Positions 1 to 9,681 are shown, counted from the first letter of the stretch. The stretch is 64,000 nt of DNA from Saprospiraceae bacterium (GCA_028285545.1 JANQPA010000050.1:62001-126000); one strand, 5' to 3'. The notes: a model not told the origin generated them from the letters alone. Made by a program: numbers and translations.

Positions 1-870
1 CTTTTGAACAGAAGCTGCAAGGTCTTTATGATGTTGACTCAATGGTTCTCCTTTTTTTCGGAGGGGACCAAATTTTTCAATAAAAAGATCTGTAAAAATA
101 GGGTCTACAGTTGGAGCCCCCCCTTCCCAACTCATGTTGACTCCCTCCTTAAAGTGCCGAAAATATTTGCCATTCAATTCAAAGAGTCCATTTTTTTTAA
201 AATGGATGATCTCGTTTTTGATTTTATCAACCAGGCTTGGCTGACCATAAGGCGAAAGCCCCATCACTTTGTATTCATCCCCATAATGAGGAAAGCCTAG
301 ATATTGAGTGAAAGTGGTATATAAAATACCAAGGGAATGAGGATAAGAAACACTATCTATGACTTTAATTTTGAGATCTTTTCCGGTACCTCTCATAGTG
401 GAGGTAAAATCTCCCATTCCATCAATAGAAAGTATGGCAGCTTCTTCAAAAGGAGAAATATGAAAGGCGGAAGCCATATGACTCCGATGATGTTCTATGA
501 ATTTGATGCTGGCTTTAATTTTTTCGGGGTCATACCCCAGGCTCTCAGCGATATCTTTTTTGATGTTATTAATTTTCAGAGAATTGGCACCTCTATTGAG
601 CACTGCTTTCACAGAAACCATATTTTTCAAGGTATGGAAGATCTTTTTTTCGATCTTGGCCAGAGGATTACGAGATACAGTAATATAATCTACCTCTTCC
701 AGGCTGATGCCAGCTTCACGGAGACAAAAAGCCATAGCTTCAGTGGGCAAACCTGCCCAATGTTTTATTCTTCGAAAGCGTTCTTCTTCAGAAGCGGCAA
801 TCAGTTCATTGTCTTTATAAATACAGGCGGAGGAGTCGCCGTGATAAGCGTTAATGCCAAGTAGGTACAT
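1..870 (-). CDS. Carbamoyltransferase, NodU/CmcH family (C-terminus beyond window)
   Basis: The reading frame is open from an ATG at 870 to base 1 (290 codons), so only the N-terminal part is present. The protein starts MYLLGINAYHGDSSACIY, followed by SEEERFRRIKH, and near residue 140 has EHHRSHMASAF and then SIDGMGDF. These are the metal-binding HxxxH and DGxGD motifs of the N-terminal domain of NodU/CmcH/TobZ O-carbamoyltransferases, which use carbamoyl phosphate and ATP to carbamoylate a sugar hydroxyl. Full members are about 550-600 residues. It starts 6 bp after the stop of the glycosyltransferase gene at 877-2013, so it belongs to the same operon and probably decorates the glycan. A run of seven G on the coding strand near 115-121 stays in frame. 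Family call is firm; substrate is unknown. Confidence 0.9.
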   Translation of the reverse strand, partial: MYLLGINAYHGDSSACIYKDNELIAASEEERFRRIKHWAGLPTEAMAFCLREAGISLEEVDYITVSRNPLAKIEKKIFHTLKNMVSVKAVLNRGANSLKINNIKKDIAESLGYDPEKIKASIKFIEHHRSHMASAFHISPFEEAAILSIDGMGDFTSTMRGTGKDLKIKVIDSVSYPHSLGILYTTFTQYLGFPHYGDEYKVMGLSPYGQPSLVDKIKNEIIHFKKNGLFELNGKYFRHFKEGVNMSWEGGAPTVDPIFTDLFIEKFGPLRKKGEPLSQHHKDLAASVQK

Positions 871-876
871 AAATCC

Positions 877-2013
877 TTAATCTTTTTGGGAAAATAATTC
901 GATGTATTGTTGTTTGATATTTGATTGATCAATAAAGTCTTTGGCATAATGCCAGGCAGATTGCGACCATTGGTTGTAAGTGGATTGAGTCATTGTAGCC
1001 GCCTTTTCAATTGCATTTACAATCTTATCTTGATTTGACAAGGGTAGATCCCAACCCGCTTTTTGAGTTTCCAGGTCTTGCCAGGGAGTCTGATCACTTA
1101 TAATAACCGGCAATCCTTTTGCAAAAGCCTCAAAGATAGCATGACCAAAATTTTCTCCCTGAGTTGGAAGAATAAAAAAATGATGTTTTTGGAGAATTTT
1201 ATTTAGCTCTGGATGAGGTACTTCACTAAGATCTTCCACATGAATGCGAGGAGGTAATTCATTTATTAACTTCTGGCAGCTTTTCCAATAGGCCAGATCT
1301 TCTTTATTTCCGATGATACTTAGATGGAGTGGGGCACTTACTTTTTGTAGACATTTCAAAAGTAAGGCCAGACCTTTAATTGGGTGGATTCGACCTACAA
1401 AAATGAAACGGAGAGGCGTTTTAAATGGTTTAGGATTCCATCTGCCAATAGGGGAGGGTAGATTGTTGATCACGGTTATTTTACTGTTGATCCCAAAAAC
1501 ATCGATAATGGATTGGGCTTCCGCTTGCGTGGTGGCATGGAAGTGAAGTTTTTGAGGCAACCTTAGTCGTTTCAGTAATTGTAGAAAGATCTTTTTTTTA
1601 TGCCTTTTGAACTGGAGGGCACTTTTTTTGAGCATGCCTCTTGGGGCCAAAACGACTGGACATGATATTTGGCCTTCGAGTAAAATTCTGAGAGGGAAGG
1701 TGGTGAAAACTTTTGAGAACATACTATTTAGATAGATGCAATCCGGATTGATTTGTGTAATGATGGTTTTTACAGCTTTGATGTTTTGATTTACTTTGGA
1801 ACTATAAAATACTTGGATATTTTGATCGTAGGTAATCCATTGGTCACTTATAATATTTTGAAGCGGCTGACTGGTTTGGTGGTCTCGATCTCCAGTGAAA
1901 ACCCAGATGCTAAATTCAGATTTTAAGGCTTTTGATAGATTAACAACGGAGCGGATGGGGCCACCTGCTTTGTAAGCGGGATCGAACCAGTCGGTGAAGA
2001 GGAGGAGGATCAA
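877..2013 (-). CDS. Glycosyltransferase, GT4-like
   Basis: 378 residues. The N-terminus ILLLFTDWFDPAYKAGGPIRS has the glycine-rich acceptor loop of GT-B enzymes. The C-terminal half has FIFVGRIHPIKGL near residue 200 and FFILPTQGENFGHAIFEAFAKGLPVI near 280, the EX7E-type donor-binding region of family GT4. It would transfer one sugar of the repeat unit from a nucleotide donor in the cytoplasm. The start is a TTG (2013-2011) that overlaps the TGA stop of the upstream polymerase gene as TTGA, indicating translational coupling. Donor and linkage cannot be read from sequence. Confidence 0.88.
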   Translation of the reverse strand: MILLLFTDWFDPAYKAGGPIRSVVNLSKALKSEFSIWVFTGDRDHQTSQPLQNIISDQWITYDQNIQVFYSSKVNQNIKAVKTIITQINPDCIYLNSMFSKVFTTFPLRILLEGQISCPVVLAPRGMLKKSALQFKRHKKKIFLQLLKRLRLPQKLHFHATTQAEAQSIIDVFGINSKITVINNLPSPIGRWNPKPFKTPLRFIFVGRIHPIKGLALLLKCLQKVSAPLHLSIIGNKEDLAYWKSCQKLINELPPRIHVEDLSEVPHPELNKILQKHHFFILPTQGENFGHAIFEAFAKGLPVIISDQTPWQDLETQKAGWDLPLSNQDKIVNAIEKAATMTQSTYNQWSQSAWHYAKDFIDQSNIKQQYIELFSQKD

Positions 2014-3416
2014 GAGTGATTGGAACTAGTTAGTTTTTTCTTAGAATATAGTTTTCTTCTTTCAAATATTAGAAAATAGAGGAGAACTAGAATGCCAACT
2101 TTGACCATCCAGTTAGCAATAATATAGAATTCATTCCCAGCACGCATTACGTAAAAGAAAATTAAAGGAATCCAAAGAAGTAGGGTAGGTCTATTGATAG
2201 ACCAAAGTATCATTCGTTTATAAAATAGGCTAACAAATAATCCAAATGAAAAACAAAAAGCAATCCCACCTAATGGTCCAAAATTACCATATCCATCACC
2301 CATAATCCCAACATTCATCATGGTTTTATTACTTAATCTCCACCCAGCAAAATATTCAAATTTTTTTCGATCTCCTACAACAGGTTTATCTGGGTATACA
2401 AATCTAGGTAATGCAATACCAAGAAGTTCTCTATAGAAATATTGTCCATTGACGAAGGGTCTTTGATTAGGTATATTTTCTAAAATATACGAAAGAATAA
2501 ATCCCTGATTTAATCTTTGTGTCAAAACAGAGAAGTTTAAAATAAAGGTGGATTGATCAATTGAATTAACTTGATCGGCTACCAATTTACCAAATGTTTC
2601 GAGTCTTGTATTTTCGATTTTCCCTTTATTTTCCCAGACAATTTTCCTGTATTGGTGCTTGGTAACCTGGATAATTGTTCCTAAAAAAATTAAGCCTGCT
2701 ACTCCCACAATCTTGAAAGTCATGCTATATCTTTTATTTAAGATTAGGTAGGAGCCTAAAAAGAACGTCCAGATAACAAGGTTGATAAAAACGCTACTCA
2801 CAAAAGTTGTTAAAATAAACGGAACCATTATCACAAAGATGCCTATTTTTTGATAACGACTTTTACAAGCAATTAGATAAAATAGTCCGATAAATTTAAA
2901 AAAAGAGAAAAGTAGCAGAATGAAATTTATTCCGCCTATATTAACAAGCGATTTTAATGCAGTGCTGATAACACCTAAAATTATTAACAAAATTCCAACC
3001 TTTTCAATTTTGGCTGTATTATCTTGGATCTTTGCCATTCCTTGTTCAATAAAAATGTTAATATTATTTCTATTATAAGGAAGATAAGTTCCTAAAACGA
3101 AAAAAATTGTTGCAGGTAGTGTAAAATCAAAATAGGTTTTTTCATCAGTTACCATGAAAGAGATCCATTCCTGGCTCTCTAAAAATCGAGGGTAAAAATA
3201 GAATTCTATTGCAGGAGTATAGAGCATTTGGAGTACCATAAAGAAAACGGCCAGTTCTACGATGGGTACTGTTTTTCCAACACTTTTCAATAAGTCAATG
3301 AATGTATAAAGTGTTATAGATGAGATCATAGCAAAAATTGGATTTTGCCCAAGTCCAATATTACAGATAATATAAGATACCAGTAAAAATAACAATATGT
3401 TGAACCCTGATCTCAC
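2010..3416 (-). CDS. Polytopic membrane protein, Wzy-like oligosaccharide polymerase (or O-antigen ligase)
   Basis: 468 residues with about ten to twelve hydrophobic segments spread along the whole length. A large soluble loop (about residues 245-370) contains RPFVNGQYFYRELLG, ALPRFVYPDKP and then NVGIMGDGYGNFGPLGG. A long periplasmic loop followed by a GxGYxxFGxxG-type motif is common in Wzy-type repeat-unit polymerases of the O-antigen polymerase clan. The start is GTG, overlapping the upstream stop as GTGA. Sequence in this clan is poorly conserved, so polymerase versus ligase is undecided. It is odd beside an ABC exporter (24,858-27,044), because ABC-exported glycans are usually polymerised inside the cell. 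Confidence 0.72.
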   Translation of the reverse strand: MRSGFNILLFLLVSYIICNIGLGQNPIFAMISSITLYTFIDLLKSVGKTVPIVELAVFFMVLQMLYTPAIEFYFYPRFLESQEWISFMVTDEKTYFDFTLPATIFFVLGTYLPYNRNNINIFIEQGMAKIQDNTAKIEKVGILLIILGVISTALKSLVNIGGINFILLLFSFFKFIGLFYLIACKSRYQKIGIFVIMVPFILTTFVSSVFINLVIWTFFLGSYLILNKRYSMTFKIVGVAGLIFLGTIIQVTKHQYRKIVWENKGKIENTRLETFGKLVADQVNSIDQSTFILNFSVLTQRLNQGFILSYILENIPNQRPFVNGQYFYRELLGIALPRFVYPDKPVVGDRKKFEYFAGWRLSNKTMMNVGIMGDGYGNFGPLGGIAFCFSFGLFVSLFYKRMILWSINRPTLLLWIPLIFFYVMRAGNEFYIIANWMVKVGILVLLYFLIFERRKLYSKKKLTSSNHS

Positions 3417-4546
3417 TGACTAATATTTCGAAGGAAAAGTATATGTTTTTCTTTGAATTTATTATAAGAAAAATGCGCCTTTACAATTTGAGATGTATTT
3501 TGTTTTTTTTCATTAAGCAATTCTGGATTTTGAATTAATTTTAAAATCTTTGTTTTATGAGTACTCAGGTCAAATGGATCAATAATAAATCCATTTTTTT
3601 CATCAAAGACAGCTTCTTGTGACCCATCTTGATTGCCGACAATTATGGGGATTCCACAAGCCATTGCTTCTAACGGAGTAAGAGGAATTCCTTCTCCTCT
3701 ATTTTTCCCTCTGTCACTTACTAAAGAAAATACATGAGCAGCAGAATATACTTTGGCCATATCTTCATCAGCAATCATACCTGTGAAATAAACCTTTTCA
3801 ACCAGTCCCTCTTTTTTAGCCAGATTTTTCAATTCCTGGCTATAATCTCCTTTCCCTGCGAAGATAAGCCTAGCCTTATCTTCAACCTTTGCTACCTCTT
3901 TGAATACCTGAATTAATCGCTCATATCCTTTATGTCTGGCCGAATATGCTAATCTTCCTAAAGTAAGAATATTAAAATATTTATTTGGATCTGGAATGCG
4001 ATATTTTTTGAGCATTAAATGATGATTCTTCTGAGGTTGAAAAACATCAAGGTTTACACAATCCCAGATTACGGTTGTAGTTCCCGGTATCCTTAGTCCC
4101 TCACTTTCTAAATACCTTGAAGTAAAATGGCAGTCGGAAATTACGTAATTTGAGTTCTTTAATCCCCAGGCTGAATCTTTTGAAAGCCCACTCCAAACTT
4201 CAAGCCCATAAGTATTTAACACACTTTTTGCTCCAGATATAATAGCTACAAAATGTGCCAATCCGCTTAAGTTTACATGAGCACACAAAATAATATCTGG
4301 TCTCCATGAAATTCCTTTTACAAAGGTTTTAATTGCGAATGCTATTTTGTCAGAGAACTTAATTCCATTAGCGGACCAATTGACTTTAAAATCTTCTTTG
4401 AATCCATCTTTTTCTTTACCTAATAAAGAATAAACTACTACGTTATCCTGGCCAACAATTTCACGTAGTGATTGAATTTGGTAGCGATTATACCGACTAA
4501 TCCCTCCCATGTCAAAACAACCTGGACTTAAATAAAGAATTTTCAT
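3413..4546 (-). CDS. Glycosyltransferase, GT4
   Basis: 377 residues. The N-terminus MKILYLSPGCFDMGGISRY carries the GG acceptor loop. Later come NILTLGRLAYSARHKGYERL near 195, LIFAGKGDY near 225, and the donor site GEGIPLTPLEAMACGIPIIVG near 285-305, with the E-x7-E pattern of GT4 enzymes. It overlaps the previous gene by ATGA at the start and the next gene by GTGA at the end, so it lies deep in a translationally coupled operon. Sugar specificity is unknown. Confidence 0.9.
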   Translation of the reverse strand: MKILYLSPGCFDMGGISRYNRYQIQSLREIVGQDNVVVYSLLGKEKDGFKEDFKVNWSANGIKFSDKIAFAIKTFVKGISWRPDIILCAHVNLSGLAHFVAIISGAKSVLNTYGLEVWSGLSKDSAWGLKNSNYVISDCHFTSRYLESEGLRIPGTTTVIWDCVNLDVFQPQKNHHLMLKKYRIPDPNKYFNILTLGRLAYSARHKGYERLIQVFKEVAKVEDKARLIFAGKGDYSQELKNLAKKEGLVEKVYFTGMIADEDMAKVYSAAHVFSLVSDRGKNRGEGIPLTPLEAMACGIPIIVGNQDGSQEAVFDEKNGFIIDPFDLSTHKTKILKLIQNPELLNEKKQNTSQIVKAHFSYNKFKEKHILFLRNISQ

Positions 4547-5529
4547 TTTAATTGATCGAGTACATTTAAAATATGCTGCAACCTTTTTTCGTATGTGTGT
4601 TCATTAATGGCTCTTTGATATCCTGCTTCTCTAATCGCTTCAGCAGCCTTATAGTCCATCTTAATCTCATCTATTACTGATACCAATTCTTCAAAAGTAT
4701 CAAAAACTATTACCTCTTTCCCTGGCTCAAAACATGAAGATATTATTGGCCGATTTTCCATAATGTGCAAACCACCGGCTCCTGCAATTTCGAAGGCTCT
4801 GCAATTTATAGAATTTCCTTCAGTCATTGAGGTAGTATTTAAACATGCTAGCCCTGCACCAAAGACTTTACTTTTTTCATCTTTTGTAACATATTTTCCG
4901 CTATGGATTTTTTTGATAGATGAATCGGCCCAAATGGACGGTGTCTGACCATATATTTCAATTCCAATATTTTTTTGGATAAGCTTTCGGATGAAATAAT
5001 GTCTATAATTATATATAGAGCCAGCAATGATGATATTATCATTAGTTCTTTTTGAAAGAGGCTTATGCCAGGCAGGATTCATAGCTTCGTGAAGAAGTTG
5101 AGCGTTTAGACCCACTCTACTTAGTTTATTGACAGCATGTGGATCTTTAACAAAGATTACATCCCATCCTTCACATAAAAGACTTTGGTCTTTCATATTT
5201 CCAGGCGGATCTCCCCACCAAACCGAGGTTTGTATTTTATTTTTCTTTAATTCAAATAATGTTTCTTCGCTTAGAGCCTGGGTTAGAGTTAGAACAATGT
5301 CTGGTTTGAAAGATTTAATTTGTCTTAATAGCCAAACTTCCTGAGGAGGGATATATTTAGAGTTAAGTTTTTGATTTGCTTTAATCCATATTCTCCGAAA
5401 TGGTGAATTCATCCAATTAATGGAAATGATTGGCATGGTTAATACTTCGTGTCCCATTTCCCTCAGCGTATAGGAGACATTATCAACAAAAGAATCAGGT
5501 GGATTATTATTAGGTACTATTATTCTCAT
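4543..5529 (-). CDS. CgeB-like glycosyltransferase
   Basis: 328 residues. The N-terminal half has KPDIVLTLTQALSEE and VWWGDPPGNMKD, as in the DUF3880/CgeB group (SVWWxxDPP-like). The C-terminal half has CRAFEIAGAGGLHIMENR near 240-260, FEPGKEVIVFDTFEEL near 270-285 and ending EHTYEKRLQHIL, which is the Glyco_trans_1_2 signature. CgeB-type proteins are GT-B transferases of spore-coat and surface glycans. It starts at ATG 5529, 3 bp after the upstream stop, and overlaps the downstream gene by ATGA. Confidence 0.8.
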   Translation of the reverse strand: MRIIVPNNNPPDSFVDNVSYTLREMGHEVLTMPIISINWMNSPFRRIWIKANQKLNSKYIPPQEVWLLRQIKSFKPDIVLTLTQALSEETLFELKKNKIQTSVWWGDPPGNMKDQSLLCEGWDVIFVKDPHAVNKLSRVGLNAQLLHEAMNPAWHKPLSKRTNDNIIIAGSIYNYRHYFIRKLIQKNIGIEIYGQTPSIWADSSIKKIHSGKYVTKDEKSKVFGAGLACLNTTSMTEGNSINCRAFEIAGAGGLHIMENRPIISSCFEPGKEVIVFDTFEELVSVIDEIKMDYKAAEAIREAGYQRAINEHTYEKRLQHILNVLDQLK

Positions 5530-5532
5530 TCT

Positions 5533-6657
5533 CTATTCCTTCAATTTATTGGTAAGATGGGGTAAAACTTCCTCACAAAAATAGGTGCTTGGTTTATAAT
5601 TGAGATGCTGCCGGTCTATAGCACTTCTCCAGTTAAAATTGTCGAGGTCTCGAAAATTAACCTTTAAAATTTTGGGATAGGAGTTATCTCTTTCATACGG
5701 ATAACTACTAATAAGATCAGAAGAAAACCAAACATCTAAATCGCAGGCAAAATATTCAAATAATTTGTTAGGGGCATTATAAGTGTAGTTTAATGATTTG
5801 CCATTATAAATGATTAATCCAACATGATAGTCACGCAAAACTTCTGGTAATTTATCATAAGAAACTCCACCTTTAAAATTTATGAATTTACATTGCAATT
5901 TATGGAGATAATCAAAAACATCCTCCTTAATATTAATAGAAAAAACATCAAGCAAAACTTCTCCTTTTTGCTTGCTAATCCAACTGAATAATTCTTTAGT
6001 GTACATATTATGAGTTGATAGTGCACCAACATAGACAAGCTTTAAAGGAGAAGAACTATTCATTTTAGATTTAATAGAAGTATGATTCTTCCAAGCTTTT
6101 GGGGGAAAATTTGGAAGATCATGAAGTTTATCAGAATTGGATTCCAATTGATTATCCTTCATAAACAATCTTAACCTATCTTGATTAGTATGTGAAATCC
6201 AATATGCTGTTTTATATAAATAAGACTCTCTCTTATGGAAGAATTGCTCTAGCTTCATCACCTTATTGTAATGGCTTGGTGAAAAGTATTCGTGATAGTG
6301 GATAAAAATAGGAGCCTTTGACCTAAAAATTTTTTTTATTAAAAAAACTGGGAAGGAAGAAATAGTTTGAAAGTATATAATTTTATCTGGTCTTGTTAAT
6401 AAAAGGGAGAAAGTCGTATATAAGTTAAATTGTATGTAGTTAAAAAGTCTTTTCCATTTTGGTAAATTATCTGAGAGAATAATGTGCCTATAGCTTTTTT
6501 TTATCTCATAAGAATTTTCTTGTAACCCTTTTATTTTTCGTTTTGTCGAATACAAAAAAATCTCAATTTCTTTCTCTTCAGCGGAGAGGAAATTGAGTAG
6601 GTTGTGAATAGGCGGATATAACTCAATAGGTCGAAAATGAATTATGGCAACTCTCAC
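5533..6657 (-). CDS. Putative glycosyltransferase, GT-B fold
   Basis: 374 residues, GTG start at 6657. I see FIHYHEYFSPSHY near 135 (the acceptor or histidine region of GT4-like enzymes), KLVYVGALSTHNMYTKEL near 205, and LIIYNGKSLNYTYNAPNKLFEYFACDLDVW near 275-300, where KLFEYFA matches the donor-binding helix of GT4-like transferases. The usual second glutamate motif is weak, so the subfamily is unclear. It lies 6 bp downstream of the previous gene and 3 bp upstream of the CgeB-like gene, in the same transcript. Confidence 0.75.
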   Translation of the reverse strand: MRVAIIHFRPIELYPPIHNLLNFLSAEEKEIEIFLYSTKRKIKGLQENSYEIKKSYRHIILSDNLPKWKRLFNYIQFNLYTTFSLLLTRPDKIIYFQTISSFPVFLIKKIFRSKAPIFIHYHEYFSPSHYNKVMKLEQFFHKRESYLYKTAYWISHTNQDRLRLFMKDNQLESNSDKLHDLPNFPPKAWKNHTSIKSKMNSSSPLKLVYVGALSTHNMYTKELFSWISKQKGEVLLDVFSINIKEDVFDYLHKLQCKFINFKGGVSYDKLPEVLRDYHVGLIIYNGKSLNYTYNAPNKLFEYFACDLDVWFSSDLISSYPYERDNSYPKILKVNFRDLDNFNWRSAIDRQHLNYKPSTYFCEEVLPHLTNKLKE

Positions 6658-6663
6658 AAGTAA

Positions 6664-7812
6664 TTAATTGGCAGAATTATTTATTATTGATTCATTAATT
6701 AGGGTTGAAATTTTATTACCTGTTTTTTCCCATGTAAAGTTTTCTAACTGGAATCGCCTTACCTTTTTCTTCAACTCATGATAGGTTAGAGTATCCATTT
6801 TTAAAAGAGTATCCATATAGCTGGCCAATTCAAGTGTGTCATCAGGATTATTTAATAAAAATCCTGTTTCATCATGCTTTACCAATTCTTTAATGGCATA
6901 TATATTAGAGGTAATGGCAGGGACTCCATAGTATCCAGCTTCTGTCAATACTAAAGGACTGGTATCTTTTTTTGTTGGATGGACTAAAGCAATTGCATTT
7001 GATAATAAGGATAGATATTCTTTAAGTTCATTTTTATTCTTTTTATCAAATGCCCCTTTGAAAAAAACACCGGGAATATTTAAAAAAGCCTCGGGGGGCT
7101 TTCCGCCTACTATAAAAAGTTGAGTATTTGGATGGGGTTTCATTATTTTTTTAAAAGCATCAACAACCGTTGGGCCACCCTTTCCTAAAAAATCGAAAGC
7201 AATAAAAATAAAGTAAGGTTCTATTATTTCGTCAAAAGCAATCTCAGAATCTTTCGGAATTTCAATTGCCCCACCTCGCATGGTTGCGTGAAAATTTGAA
7301 GATGGGATATTATAATGTTTAATGGTTTCATTCAAAGCCCATTCAGAGCGAAAAAATACATGAGTTGCTTTTTGAAGAAATGATTTTTCCAGGTCTACTA
7401 TTCTCTTTACATCTTTTGATGAGAAATTTGATCTATCATGATTGGTTTCAAGATAGCTTAAAAAGCAAGCATCAATATGCAGACCATATGGTTTTTTGGG
7501 CTGAAGCATTACCCATGGAGTAGCTCCATGAAAAAATAGATAATCAGCAGATTCGTAGTGATGAGATTGAACAAGTTGAGCAATTTGTTCTAACCTTTTA
7601 TTTGAAAAAAAATAGAAATTTCTCGGGAATTGTAAGAGTTTTTGAATCTTCGAAAAGATAGATTGATGAAGAATTCCTGGCGGGTTTATAGGAGCGAATA
7701 CTTCTAAAGAAAAGTGTTTTTTCAATTCAAAAAGCGTCATAGCATTTACACTAGTTCCTCCACCAATTTTTACATCTTCAGATAAATTCGAAAAATAATT
7801 AAGCTTTATCAT
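6664..7812 (-). CDS. Glycosyltransferase, GT4
   Basis: 382 residues from the ATG at 7812. That start gives MIKLNYFSNLSEDVKIGGGTS, a normal first beta strand and glycine loop. A TTG at 7848 would add 12 residues and sits 3 bp from the upstream stop, so it is possible. Further motifs are YGLHIDACFLSYLE near 135, FIFIAFDFLGKGGPTVVDAF near 205 and the donor site HPTKKDTSPLVLTEAGYYGVPAITS near 280-300, typical of GT4 (PLVLTEAxxYGxP). Sugar specificity is unknown. Confidence 0.85.
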   Translation of the reverse strand: MIKLNYFSNLSEDVKIGGGTSVNAMTLFELKKHFSLEVFAPINPPGILHQSIFSKIQKLLQFPRNFYFFSNKRLEQIAQLVQSHHYESADYLFFHGATPWVMLQPKKPYGLHIDACFLSYLETNHDRSNFSSKDVKRIVDLEKSFLQKATHVFFRSEWALNETIKHYNIPSSNFHATMRGGAIEIPKDSEIAFDEIIEPYFIFIAFDFLGKGGPTVVDAFKKIMKPHPNTQLFIVGGKPPEAFLNIPGVFFKGAFDKKNKNELKEYLSLLSNAIALVHPTKKDTSPLVLTEAGYYGVPAITSNIYAIKELVKHDETGFLLNNPDDTLELASYMDTLLKMDTLTYHELKKKVRRFQLENFTWEKTGNKISTLINESIINNSAN

Positions 7813-7851
7813 ATTTGCAGGATACTCATAAAATATATCTGTTGTCAAGGT

Positions 7852-8514
7852 TTAAATATTTTTTAATTTTTGAGCACTGGGAGAACCATATATGGCTTTA
7901 GAATCAATACCTTTTCCAACAATATAACTGTTTACGCCAAGCCAGGTCCCATCCTTTATATGTGTACCAGGAAGAACTACGCTATTGAGACCAACAGCTG
8001 TTTTAGCCCCAATCACAACAGGGCTTGATATTAAGAATTGTTCTTCATCAGAAACCATTGGGGTAAAACAGTATTGTTCATCATCTTGTTTGTCATTTAA
8101 GTTTCTATAGTGATGGGAAAGTGTGTAAATTTTTGCACCAGAGGCAACACCTGTTTTTTCTTTAATATACATACCACCGTGAGACTGTAAAACAACAAAC
8201 TCTGCTATATGAGTTTCCTTTTCAATATGCAATTCTCCCTCTTTATATGGGAATTCAGAATTAGTTTTTTTGAGATAGTTTCTTGAGGGAGAAGGAGCTC
8301 CAGCTAGGAGGATTGCATATTTATCAATCCAAACATTTTCTCCGAGAAAAACGTTTTTGGGAGATGTGATAATTACCCCTTCACTAATTCTTACTCCTTT
8401 ACCACAAGCTCCCAGCCTGTTTTTATAATACCAGAACCTGATTTTAATTCCTAATGGGCCTCCGATATTTCTTATTAGACTCTCAATTAAGGGGAAAAAT
8501 ATTTTCCTAAGCAT
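7852..8514 (-). CDS. Left-handed beta-helix (hexapeptide) acyltransferase
   Basis: 220 residues. After an N-terminal helix the sequence shows isoleucine- and valine-rich hexapeptide turns: GVRISEGVIITSPKNVFLGENVWI, ELHIEKETHIAEFVVL, YIKEKTGVASGAKIYTLSHH and PVVIGAKTAVGLNSVVLPG. SHHYRN supplies a candidate catalytic histidine, as in WcaF/NodL/MaaT-like O-acetyltransferases. An inserted loop (about 75-100) interrupts the helix. It probably acetylates a sugar hydroxyl or amino group. It sits between the DegT aminotransferase gene and a glycosyltransferase, so it could N-acylate the product of that aminotransferase. Substrate not proven. Confidence 0.8.
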   Translation of the reverse strand: MLRKIFFPLIESLIRNIGGPLGIKIRFWYYKNRLGACGKGVRISEGVIITSPKNVFLGENVWIDKYAILLAGAPSPSRNYLKKTNSEFPYKEGELHIEKETHIAEFVVLQSHGGMYIKEKTGVASGAKIYTLSHHYRNLNDKQDDEQYCFTPMVSDEEQFLISSPVVIGAKTAVGLNSVVLPGTHIKDGTWLGVNSYIVGKGIDSKAIYGSPSAQKLKNI

Positions 8515-8538
8515 AGTTATTTGTTTACAAATCTCAAA

Positions 8539-9681
8539 CTAGTGATTTGGATTGTTAGGAGTTAGTTGTGCTTTTAAAAAAGGCTTATACTTTTCTTTTA
8601 AAGTGGATGAGATATATTCAATATCTGATTCGGTAAGATCAAAGTAAGTAGGTAAATTAATTCCCCTTTCTGATATTCTATGGCATATGGGAGTAAAAAT
8701 TTGTTGGTTAATATAAGGCATATCAGATACTGGATAAAAAAATGGTCGCGAATCAACCCCTGATTTCTTAAGGCTAACCATTAATTCTTCTCTAGATTTT
8801 TCATTTAGACCGTCAATTTCTGCACAAATAATCCAATAAATATTATTAGCCCAATCATTTGTCCTATTGAGGGAAATAAATTGCTCTTCAATTAGATATT
8901 TTTGATACGTTTCAAAAATCCATTTACGCTGTGCAGTCAACTCTTCTGCTCTTTCTAATTGGGCACAACCTAAAGCAGCCTGAAGATTAGTCATCCTATA
9001 ATTAAAGCCTAGAGTTTCATGCCAATATCTTTTATTTTTACTCATAGCATGATCTCGTAGTAATCTTAGTTCATGGTATAGCGATTCGTCATCTGTAGTA
9101 ATCATACCTCCTTCCCCAGTAGTAATATTTTTATTACCATAAAAACTAAAAGTGGCGCAATGCCCCCAACTGCCTGTTTTTTTATCTCCTATAGATGCAC
9201 CATGTGCCTCGGCTGCGTCTTCTATTACAAATAGACCATACTTTTTGGCAACTTGATTAATATGTCGCATATCGGCGGGGTGACCATAAAGGTGTACTGG
9301 AATTATTGCTTTAGTTCGCGAAGTAATTAAGCTTTCAATTTGGTTCGGATCTATACATAAATTATATGGGTCGATATCACAAACGACTGGTTTTGCTCCG
9401 GCATAAATTACGGCATTAGCAGTAGCAATAAATGTAAGATCGGGAATGATCACTTCGTCTCCTTCTCCAATTCCCAAGGCAACTAAAGCAAGATGAATGG
9501 CAACAGTGCCATTGCAAGTAGTAACTGCATATTTTGAACCGCAATACTCGGCAAAATCTTTTTCAAACTGATCTATATACTTTCCTAATGATGAAACCCA
9601 TGTGGATGAAACAGCATCTGTTACGTAATCTATTTCTTTATTAGTTATCGATGGTTGTGAAATAGGGAAAAACTTTTTCAT
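8539..9681 (-). CDS. DegT/DnrJ/EryC1 PLP sugar aminotransferase (perosamine-synthase-like)
   Basis: 380 residues, the normal family length. It starts KKFFPISQPSITNKEIDYV, the opening typical of GDP-perosamine synthase and PglE/PseC-like enzymes. CNGTVAIHLAL near 56-66, VIEDAAEAHGA near 152-162 and FSFYGNKNITTGEGGMI with the PLP lysine near 184 are all present. It transfers an amino group from glutamate to a 4-keto nucleotide sugar. The adjacent hexapeptide acyltransferase (7,852-8,514) could act next. No 4,6-dehydratase lies in the window to provide the keto sugar. The exact product (perosamine or another 4-amino sugar) is an inference. Confidence 0.87.
   Translation of the reverse strand: MKKFFPISQPSITNKEIDYVTDAVSSTWVSSLGKYIDQFEKDFAEYCGSKYAVTTCNGTVAIHLALVALGIGEGDEVIIPDLTFIATANAVIYAGAKPVVCDIDPYNLCIDPNQIESLITSRTKAIIPVHLYGHPADMRHINQVAKKYGLFVIEDAAEAHGASIGDKKTGSWGHCATFSFYGNKNITTGEGGMITTDDESLYHELRLLRDHAMSKNKRYWHETLGFNYRMTNLQAALGCAQLERAEELTAQRKWIFETYQKYLIEEQFISLNRTNDWANNIYWIICAEIDGLNEKSREELMVSLKKSGVDSRPFFYPVSDMPYINQQIFTPICHRISERGINLPTYFDLTESDIEYISSTLKEKYKPFLKAQLTPNNPNH

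Noticed and set aside
100-130. Frameshift in the left-edge carbamoyltransferase at the run of seven G
   Set aside because: Recounting the run shows the frame continues through it to base 1 without a stop.
337-864. Plus-strand ORFs within the polysaccharide locus, such as 337-864
   Set aside because: They lie opposite well-supported minus-strand genes and encode no recognisable domain.
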